The notes under the pieces: model-generated
The model's input: only the letters and a program-made list of their open reading frames with translations
Databases searched by the model: none
What the model was told of the DNA's origin: nothing
Shown here: one piece after another, positions 55,531 through 64,000 of the stretch
How the letters are laid out: every line of letters begins with the position of its first letter
Numbering within the stretch: position 1 is the stretch's first letter
Program-made: the position numbers and the translations under genes
Assembly: GCF_030272615.1 (NCBI RefSeq)
Contig: NC_081413.1
Span: forward strand, 100,224,239 to 100,288,238
Direction: 5' to 3'
Length of the DNA stretch: 64,000 nucleotides
Source: Cryptomeria japonica
Lineage: Eukaryota > Streptophyta > Pinopsida > Cupressales > Cupressaceae

Positions 55531-57099
55531 AATTGCTTTGAAATCAACATTATTCTAACATATAAAGGAACATAATAATCATTATGTGGGATCTCATGGT
55601 CTGGAATGTGATAAGTGATATAAGAAGATGTACATTAGAACCTTGATTAAACATGGCCATTACCAAACTTAGTTTTTCACTCATGTAAACCAATATTATT
55701 AGTACAATCAATATATATGTGTACCTCATGTAAATACTATTCCTTCAAATACACAATATCATATTGATTATGTGATGGAAAAAGGTTTATACGTATATTT
55801 GCAAATTCTAATTGGGAACAACCAAATGATTTATCCCATCATTCACACCCTCAACACATATCATATTATTATCAAAGGGATCCTAAACCTTATGCCTCAA
55901 TACCATACAACATTATCATTACCATTAATACTAGATCATAATTATAAAATGCCTTTTCATCAAAATCCTTACTATAGTTTTAGGTGCATTGTCTTTGTCA
56001 AATTATTCGATGTAACCTATAATGCCTCTTCACAGAGGGATTGTCCACCATATTTTTAGTTGCATCGTATTTGTCAAATTGTTCAATATAAACTAAAATA
56101 GAGGACCATTACTAAGATTATTTAGCTCTTCTATTTCAAGAGATTGTTGATTGCTATCAATATCTAACCAAAGGCTTTACGTCCACAATACTCTACACTT
56201 GAAGGATTGCTTCATTTATTCACCTTATTTCTTCTTTGAAATTGAGTAATTATAAACCTCATAATAAACTTATAAATAGAATGAGATCTATAAAAATATT
56301 AAAGAATATGATTTATTTTCATTAATTAATCTTTAATGTATACTTCTTATTTTTCTCTCTCTAAAAATTGTTAAAATTATACTTAGAATCCCTATTTTTT
56401 TATAATTCCAATATTACCTTTATTATTTCATTTGATTTGTTAGAGACCTTCATTTTAGAGTACATTCATAATGTGATCATTTTTTAATATTAATGTGATA
56501 TACATTTCCAAAGTCAATTAAAAACATGAAGTTTCCATAATTCATAATAACTAATATCACATATTTTTGGATTTGGTATTTAATATAGCAACACCATCCA
56601 GTTGCCCATTATGTCAAGAAGCATTATACAATTACATTGAAGGAATGTGAAGAACCCTAAACATAAAAACTCTTCCTTAAATCTATATAGAACATGCGAG
56701 AGATATCTGACATATTTTATGTAGATTTTTTGAAGATATATATGCTTTTTTTTAATTTATAATCAAGAGGGTGCCCTCGCGACTCATCCCATTAGAAAGC
56801 TTAGCTAGTACGAGATTACTCCCCGTAAGGATGATGATAACCGTATGAAAGCCCGATAAGACTCAAACCTTAGACCTACATAAAAAGAATCCAAAACCTT
56901 GACATGAGCATATTGCTACTCTAATGATATATATTTTAATACATTATGTCTTGAAAGGAGAAGAAGGTGGTTCTCACTAAAATCTAGAAATATATGATAT
57001 TACTCTAAAATCATTCTTAAAAAATATTTAATTATAAAGTGACAGAAATAATAAAAAAACTAATAATAAATAATAAATTCCAAAATTTTCTTGTGTTTA
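55531..57099. other. Unassigned spacer upstream of the TIFY gene
   Basis: AT-rich. Two tandem-like copies of a segment TTTTAG-TGCAT-GT-TTTGTCAAATT-TTC lie at about 55978 and 56055. The piece 56760-56915 has a minus-strand B-box-like AAGGTTTGAGTC and may be a SINE remnant, but no tail or duplication was found. Confidence 0.45.
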
Positions 57100-57494
57100 A
57101 AACGGCCATTTTAATCCTCATTTTTCACATAATTTAATTAGGTAGTTTTCTTTGAAGTACATAAATTGTCAAAAGTTTTGTGTAGAGTTCACGCTTACGC
57201 GGAGCAGGATAAAAATTCAAAGGACCGACCAGTCTCAATTAAATTCCGTGTTGGAGACGTCCGGCTATTTGGGGAATATAAAGAGGTCCCGTTCAGGCAA
57301 TGTGTTCAACGGTTAACGAAGAACAATTTTATTTTTTGGCAGATAAGGTCAGTAGAAGCAGCCATTAGAAAGATTGAAATTTGACTTTGATTCGAGCTGA
57401 GATCCTTCTATGTATGATTACACAGAGGGGGATTGGATTTTCTTGAAAGTCAGGTTTTTATTCCCTTGTTTCTGTTAGGTAGTGATTTTTGATC
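57100..57494 (+). promoter_or_regulatory. Probable promoter and 5' UTR of the TIFY8-like gene
   Basis: Base composition shifts to less AT-rich at about 57170. A TATA-like AATATAAAG lies at 57275. A short open frame at 57166-57384 has no known domain and could be an upstream ORF or chance. The transcription start is not determined. Confidence 0.35.
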
Positions 57495-60482
57495 ATGGCC
57501 ACAATTGATATGGCTGGGGAAGCGCAGCCATTTTTTCATGACTTTCTGGGGATGACACCTAATGGAGATGCAAGCAAGCAGCAGCAGGAGATTGCCGGCT
57601 TCCGCATTCGAAATGGGTCTCGCCATGCTTCTGCTTATGCTCAGCCTGACCTAGAGGGGGAAACCTCTGTGAAATCTTCTTCACGGGCTATTATTGACAT
57701 TTGCGCTGAGAACAGTGTGTGTTCTGCGCCGGCAAGGCTTACAGGAGGGCCGTCTCTCGCTTTTGCTGACCCGAGTTGTTCAAGCAGGGATTCAGGTGCG
57801 GAATTGAACTCTTCACGGGCATTTTGGTTGTCAGATTTGTATGCCCATTGGGGAAATTTCGTAGTATTGATTTTGGGTGTGTCTGATACTGATTACCATT
57901 GCCAAGATTTGCAGGCCTGTTCTGGTGAATTTATAAATTTATAGGTTTGATTTGGGGTGTGTTTTAGGGCGATACCCACTGCCCTTTTGCCAAGATTTGC
58001 AAACCCATTTGTTGAAATAAAAAAAATGAAAAGAAAAGGATACTGGGTGTGTCAGTCACGTACCCATTACGAAGATTTCCAGACCCATTTAAGTGAAACG
58101 AATTTTTTGTAGTTTTTTAAGTTTCGGGCGTGTGCCAGTCTCCTGTTTCCAAGGTTCACAGATCCCTTTTGTTGAATTTTGGACTAGCAGTGATTCGAAC
58201 CTGGGACCTGTTGAACCTTAAGGCATTAAGTGGTTGGTTTTAGGGATTTGAATTGCCTTGTTCTCCTTTTTCGAAAATTTCATTGAAATTCTTGTATTGA
58301 TTCTTCTTTTTATTTTTTTTGATAACAGAGAGATTGCTGGTGGATAAGTCTAGAAGTGGGATTCTGTCACATGGCAATAAAAGTGCCTTCCGTAGGCCTG
58401 AAACTGACAGCAAGTCAGCAGGGAAGAAGAGGGACAGTCCACCCTCCACCAGTGCAAACACTATTGAGCAACATACGATTCAGATGACAGTGGATAGAAC
58501 CGAGACTACTCGCTCCCCCAAGGTATGGGTCATTTTGTATTGTAAGATTGGTTCAGGGCTTATGTGTCATTTTGTTTAGATCTATATGTCAGATTCACAA
58601 ACATCATATCATGAAAATTTGATTTGTAGTGAAAGTTCTTTCATGTATTGAGGATCTTGAATCTCTGGCTCTTATTCAATATGATGTCTTTTTCTATGAC
58701 TTCCAGATGGCCAAATTTGAGTCCAAGGAAGACAGGGTACCAAATTTAAAACAACATAATGTGGATGATTTTCATCTGGCAATGCAGCCACCAAAACCAG
58801 CTTTATCTTGCCCCAGTTTACTGCAACCATCATCTTCCAAGCCCGATGTAACGGTTTCCAAGCGGTGGGAGACCTCTTCATTATATGGTCCTTCTCGCCT
58901 TGGCAGATTGGGAGGATATGATGAAAAGATATCTTGCACTCCAGCTGCAGATAATGCTACTGTGCCTTCGTTCGCGCAGCCTGCAGCAGATGAGGGTTCT
59001 CGGACTGGATTGCAGGGATCCGGCATTGCAAACCTGGTCAGCAATGGTCCTTGGACAAATACCTGCAAAAGTACAGGTGCCCCTGGGCTTTCAGGCTCTA
59101 GGTCAAAACCTTGGTCCAAGAGCGCTGGATCAGACTCTGTTCTTCCACCCAGGTATATTTGGCTTTGTTTCTTTGCAAAATTTTGAGTTCTAGTTTGCTG
59201 AGTTAAATGACTGATCCGAAACCAATGCAAATGTTCTAACATGCTTGTGGGCCTTTTTACGTGCTCCCATGTCTTACCGACACTTGTAAAACTGGTTCAG
59301 TTTTCAATTTTAAGGCTTTTACTTATCTTCTTTCTAATAAGAAGGAATCTTAATCCTTCTCCATTGAACTCCTTGATTCAATGATGCTACTAAATGTTTC
59401 TGGATATTCCTGAGATTGTTTTGAAAAAAAATGGCCTTATTTGTTAAAAGTATTTCAGAGAATTTGGAGTTGAGTAGTACATTTTATTTTGATTTGGTGA
59501 GACTTCAGGGCTCAGTAGTGTGCCCCAGACATTATACTTTTCCATGTTCTGATGCAACTTAAGGATGTCAATAGGCTATTTAAAGTCAATATCACTTCTG
59601 TTACCATCAGTCTCCATGACCATGGGAACTTTTCCACAGAATTGATGAGCACTGTACTTGACTATATCTACCTAGAGTTAAATAATCAATATTGGTCCCT
59701 TACTAGGAGTTAAATAATATATATTGGTTTGTATCAAATTTTTCAGGATTAAATCCTATACCAATTCATTAACACTGTTTAGTCGGCCTTGCTGCTCATT
59801 TTTCAAGGACATTTTGCTGCTGTGTGACCATCCATATGCACTGAAAATTTTTAGCAGAAACTGAGAAGAGAAAGTCTTACCATGTGATACTGCTGTGTTA
59901 TTACTATTTATCATTTTTTTACCATATTAAGCTTGCATATTCAGTTAAATCTATATTTTGCAAGTCAAAACACAATGCCTCTGTATCTTTCTTGACCTGA
60001 ATTTTTTGTTACAGCCGACAGATAGGTGCATCAGCTAGCAGCCAGTTGACTATCTTCTATGGAGGACAGGCCCATGTTTTTGATGATGTTTCTCCTGAAA
60101 AGGTAAGCAGGATATAGTAAGTGGTCTCTGATAGACAGAATTTATTTGCTTTTAACTATTTTCTGATAAAGATCCCTAGGAGTTCCCATGGGATATTAAT
60201 ATATGCATTCATTGCATTGAATGCTTTTCTCATCCATTTATTATTGATATACATATTTTCTCCTCTCTTTAAATCTTTTACTCCTGGTTGATAGAACTTT
60301 CGTTGCTGTTCTGAACACAGGCAGATGCAATTATTGGATTAGCTGGATCGAGTGGGCGATCCTGGTCTACAACTTATTCTTCACAGACAAGATCTAGCTT
60401 ACAACCCTCTGCTACTGTACCATTTGCAGGTCCAAGTACTAATCAACGTACATTAAGGAGCTTGCAGGAATCTTCAGGCTAG
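57495..60482 (+). CDS. TIFY8: TIFY8-type transcriptional regulator, five exons
   Basis: Exons by frame and GT-AG sites: 57495-57795, 58329-58522, 58707-59152, 60015-60102, 60321-60482 (TAG). Total 396 codons; all phases agree. Exon 1 starts MATIDMAGEAQPFFHDFLG; its donor (CAG/GTGCGG) is the least certain site. Exons 2-3 encode a Ser/Pro/Lys-rich, probably disordered region. Exon 4 and the start of exon 5 encode the TIFY (ZIM) domain, SQLTIFYGGQAHVFDDVSPE then KADAIIGLAGSSGRSWSTTY, split by an intron after PEK. There is no C-terminal Jas motif and no CCT or GATA domain, unlike JAZ, PPD and ZML proteins, so it belongs with TIFY8. Known of the family: Arabidopsis TIFY8 is a nuclear protein that recruits the NINJA-TOPLESS co-repressor through its TIFY domain. 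No break is seen. Confidence 0.88.
57870..58185 (+). repeat. Degenerate tandem repeat in intron 1 of the TIFY gene
   Basis: Four diverged units of about 80 bp: GGGTGTGT near 57875, 57955, 58044 and 58125 (the last GGGCGTGT), each followed by a TACC-like block, CCAAGATTTGCAGACCC or a variant, and GTTGAA. All lie after the proposed exon 1 donor at 57796. Confidence 0.65.
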
Positions 60483-61084
60483 GAATATTAAAGATGGTCA
60501 CCTACTCAAGGATGGTGTATTTTTAGTTGATTTACAGTTTCCTTCTTTTAACCATCATCATTGTTTCTCTGAATATCTCATATTTCCTTGAGTGGAAATT
60601 AAATATAGAATTCTTCTGTCTTATTGTAAAAAATTCAATCAATTTCCACTATTATCTCTGGAAAACATTATGCCTGGGATTTTGCTATCTCTCTTATTAG
60701 TGCCTTCGTTGTCGTGGATGGTATCATCCAAATTTAATTGAAGCATTATATTTATGAGAAGGAAGAGTATATATATTATAAACCATTTTTCAAAATTTAC
60801 ACATTTCTAAGCCTGTAGATAAGCTGTGGAAGTCATGAAGCTGCAAGTAGCTTTCGATTCATTACTGTTTGTTCCTATTAACCATTAAAATTTACCTGCA
60901 ATAAAACTTTTGCGAACAAATTTTATGCACTGCTTTGGTTTACAGGAGGAAAGTGAAGGTAAACCACCTGAACATTTTCATATGGGCAGCAACAGAACAG
61001 ATTTTCAAAGTGAAATTGATTTGAGAATAATCCTCCAATAATCAGCTTTTACATAAATCTTCAGCTTTCTCTGCTCTATATTAT
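60483..61084 (+). other. 3' UTR and downstream flank of the TIFY gene
   Basis: AT-rich. A polyadenylation-like AATAAAA lies at 60900-60906; others (ATTAAA, 60598) are closer to the stop. A possible small exon bounded by TTTACAG and GTAAAC at 60940-60962 could belong to an alternative 3' end, but there is no other support. Confidence 0.4.
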
Positions 61085-61411
61085 ACAGATGTTTTCCCCG
61101 TTTTGTATGATTTGCTCTCAAGATTTTCTCTTCAAACTATAAAATGCCTACATATATATATCAAGCCCCACGAGAAGACAATTTGATTCATGATGAGCAT
61201 GGTAAAAGTCTAAATTTAGGCCAAGGAAAAACAATTACATGATGAGCATGGAAAGACAGATGTTTTCCCCGTTTTGTATGATTTGCTCTCAAGATTTTCT
61301 CTTCAAACTATAAAATGCCTACATATATCAAGCCCCACGAGAAGACAATTGGATCCATGGTGAGCATGGTAAAAGTCTAAATTTAGGCCCCAAGGAAAAA
61401 CAATTGCAAAA
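61085..61411. repeat. Direct tandem duplication, 171-bp period
   Basis: 61085-61255 and 61256-61411 are near-identical (CAGATGTTTTCCCCGTTTTG to AGGAAAAACAATT). Copy 1 has a longer TATATATA and an extra ACATGATGAGCATGGAAAG end; few substitutions separate the copies, so the duplication is fairly recent. Confidence 0.9.
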
Positions 61412-62504
61412 TAAAAAAAAGTCAGAAAAAATGGATACAATGTCCTGCCATTACTGTTTAATATATTATGTCAGGTACATTCATTGACCTCCTATCTCCT
61501 ATCTTTTAAATCTCTTGGTTCATATTTGGAGTAAAAAATTCAGTGTGCCAGGTACTCTAATTCTATCTCTTCAACTCTCTGTAAGTTGCTCAAGTGTTGT
61601 TAGGATTTGACAATCCATTCAACTTCTTGACTAAGTTAATAATTTCTGGTTCATTTAGAGATCAATAGTTTTGCAGAACTTGCTCAGTTTTTCCTCACTT
61701 TGTTGGGCGACATCATATTTCAGTCCATCAGTACAGTTTAAATTTTATATTCATTTGGCTTCCTATCACAATAAATATTTTAAACGATATGGATTTGACA
61801 ACATATGCATTTGCATTTGTTCAACTCAAAATTTACATGCTTTAATCTTCTTCTGTTGCAACTTATTTTGAGTACTCAAAAGGAATTTTCCTTTTATGTA
61901 AATAGACCGTTGATTAATTATCTACCTAAACTTTTTACCCCTGTGAAGATCTGTATCATGTATATTTAATTTGTATTTTGCAACTTCCACTTCACTTGCT
62001 CCATTAATTCAATATCAAACTTTGGAAATTCTACTATAAATGAACTGGAAAAAATGAAATGTTCTTCTGACAAATCTGGATCCCATTTTACTGGTCGCTC
62101 TCCAAGCATAATCCCAGATCTTTCTATATGTCACCTCTGTTCCATTTAAGATGGTGGTCATAACCATTTTGAAACTTGTTCTTAGTTCTCTAGAATTGAC
62201 CAAGGAATTTAGTATCCTTGTCACTTGGTAATGTTTTTTTGCATGAATCAACTATAGCAATGTGCTTAAAGGTGACTGCCTTCTAATTGATACAAATCCC
62301 ATATAAGTAAAGAATTATTAGAACTTCAATTAAATTTGGTTATAGAATTCTGAATTTACTTAAAAATTGCCGTGTTTGAGGTAGACAAATAAATGAAGAC
62401 CCATCTAATACTAATAGATGTATATAGTCTCTTCTGCTATATGCGAGGTTTTATCTCTTCTGCATTCAAGGTTGTATCTTGGCTGTAACATCTGTTAAAT
62501 ATAT
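61412..62504. other. Unassigned spacer
   Basis: AT-rich. A minus-strand open stretch at 62015-62251 (78 codons, with VTYRKIWDYAWRA) faintly recalls part of MULE-type transposases, but nothing around it supports this. Confidence 0.4.
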
Positions 62505-62895
62505 TAGGGGAAGAGCATTAGTAGCCCTGCGTGTTCCAATAAACATGCATTCTTTGTGAATTCAATCCTCCAATTATTAACTTTAAAGAAACCCAAAAAA
62601 TGATAATTAAATTCTCATTAATAAATTTCATACACATCAATAGCTGCTCATTTTTTTAGCTTTTTTGCTCTATAATTGGCCCATTTGTGTACACGGGTAT
62701 TTGGGCATTTATGCACAATTATCAGGTCATTTGTGCTTAAGTATTGGTAATTTTAAGCGCATGGTTATTGGGGCATCTTTAAGTAGGTATTGGGTAACAG
62801 TTTGAAATGCGTACTTTTTGATCCTTGTGTGCATAACAAATCCTACAGGGTTTGTCGTTACTACTTATAAGCCAGAACAAATAGCTAAAAACAGT
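62505..62895 (+). repeat. Dispersed repeat R, copy 3
   Basis: TTAGGGGAAGAGCATTAGTAG start, ATTAACTTTAAAGAAACCCA, AAAAAATGATAATTAA, ATTGGGGCATCTTTAAGTAG, AATGCGTACTTTTTGATCC, TGTGTGCATAACAAATCC. Same orientation as copies 1 and 2, and closest to copy 1. It lies about 2 kb downstream of the TIFY gene. Confidence 0.75.
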
Positions 62896-64000
62896 TAAGT
62901 TGCATGTACCGTTTAGAACCTAGAAGTGTATGAAGATAGCTATAACAGCTACAGATACAAAATATTTCTAACTGTTAAATTAAATGACATTTAAGAATAA
63001 CTTCATTTAATAGATTAAATTTTCAAACAGAAAATCTACAACAGTGCACAATTGCATGAGGCTAAAGAGACAGTCATATAATTGTTAAAGAGGGGTTTAA
63101 ATTGATCATCTTGACAAATAATGTGAGCTTCCCTTGTGGAAAGTATCTGAAATGTTGGAATAATTGAACAGTTCAATACAACTCTACATCACAAGCAGAC
63201 TTACAAAATATGTGTGTATCTAGAAGCATTACATTATAGAATTGTTTTCAAATTCAAATACTCTTCTTCACAATGTTATGGCCGTGCTTGTGTCAATGCT
63301 GACTTAGTATATCAATTTTTTTTTCTTTTATAATTTTTTTATTTGAACAATTTCAATTGTTTTTAATGTGATATAAGAATATTTTATTTAAACATTATAT
63401 GATTTAATGGTCAAACAGTCAACAATAATTTTACATTTCATTTATATAAAAAAATAATAAATGATTGTCTAATTTTTATTGGTCAACATTAATTATTGAC
63501 TGTTAAATTAAATTATGTTTAAAAATAATCATAAATTATATGTCAAAGTTCTAAAATAACTTAATGAATATTATTATTGATTAAAATATTTTATATGATA
63601 CAATCATGATATTTTTGTCTTATTTTAGATTGACTGTGTATTTTATTATAGAAATTAATATTTTAAAATTAACTCACTTGAATTATTCAATTCTTCTTTG
63701 AAGAATAAAAATAAACAATTAAAATTATTTATCATAATATCTACCTTATTAATAACAATGTTTTAACAAACTTCCAAGATATTAAAAAATGTACCAATTT
63801 CTAAATACTTTATTCTCCATAGATTTATTTATAAACCAACTTGAAGTAATAATTGACGTTTTATAAACTAATTCTCCCTTAAAAACTAAGGCTTTTGCAT
63901 TAAAATAGGTAAATGTAGATTGTTTATTGGACATATGGTGAAGGCCCATCACATGGAGTTGGAAGATTTCCCTGTAATTAAAAAGCATAGAAAAGATATG
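62896..64000. other. AT-rich intergenic spacer
   Basis: Very AT-rich, mainly from 63300, with short ORFs only. No repeat unit or domain was recognised. Confidence 0.55.

Noticed and set aside
57166-57384. 72-codon ORF upstream of the TIFY start as an extra exon
   Set aside because: No splice site joins it in frame to exon 1, and there is no family similarity; more likely 5' UTR.
58772-59242. 156-codon minus-strand ORF
   Set aside because: Lies opposite exon 3 of the TIFY gene, which has consistent phases and splice sites on the + strand.

Overview
This window is nuclear DNA of a large-genome land plant. It has intron-bearing plant coding sequence, Ty1/copia, Ty3/gypsy, LINE and SINE debris, long AT-rich spacers, and no prokaryotic-style gene packing. 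The retroelement style would fit a conifer or other gymnosperm, but the species cannot be fixed from the sequence. Only one host gene looks functional: a TIFY8-type transcriptional regulator at 57495-60482 on the + strand (five exons, 396 codons).

Positions 1-35126 are a stack of nested LTR retrotransposons. The outermost is a minus-strand Ty3/gypsy element (LTR near 33.8-35.1 kb; gag 30.9-28.6 kb; protease and G-patch 27.9-26.4 kb; RT, RNase H and a second RNase H 12.5-10.8 kb). Copia element B (minus, 12489-26373, target duplication GGATC) split it between the G-patch region and RT. Element C (plus, 15067-21631, duplication TTCAA) then inserted into the RT of B. C has LTRs and a zinc-knuckle ORF but no integrase or RT, and it carries a long second ORF that I do not recognise. 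Copia element A (minus, LTR 9589-10825, body 7934-9532 and 597-1121) split the gypsy after its second RNase H. A was itself split by copia element D (plus, 1122-7933, duplication CTTAG). A fifth insertion, in the gypsy gag (30047-30498, duplication GATGT), is a near-perfect palindrome with an LTR U5 end at both termini.

Positions 35127-38310 hold a decayed plus-strand LINE (ORF1-like domain with zinc knuckle, endonuclease, start of RT), cut off inside RT. From 38.3 to 57 kb the DNA is mostly AT-rich spacer. It contains a (TA)n tract, a tandem array with a period near 146 bp, three copies of one unknown dispersed repeat (the third is at 62.5 kb), gypsy RNase H and protease scraps, a SINE with a 12-bp target duplication, a gypsy-family solo LTR with a 5-bp duplication, and a 5'-truncated minus-strand insertion with a 19-bp duplication.

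The most interesting signals are: (1) the double-U5 palindrome, which may be a self-primed strong-stop cDNA that was integrated; (2) the non-autonomous element C and its unrecognised ORF of about 1,050 codons; (3) a hairpin just before the 3' end of the LTR whose stem changes in a compensating way among families A/D, B and C; (4) a related inverted repeat across the polypurine tract and LTR boundary. The copia and gypsy reading frames are all broken by stops or shifts, so nothing in the nest looks autonomously active.
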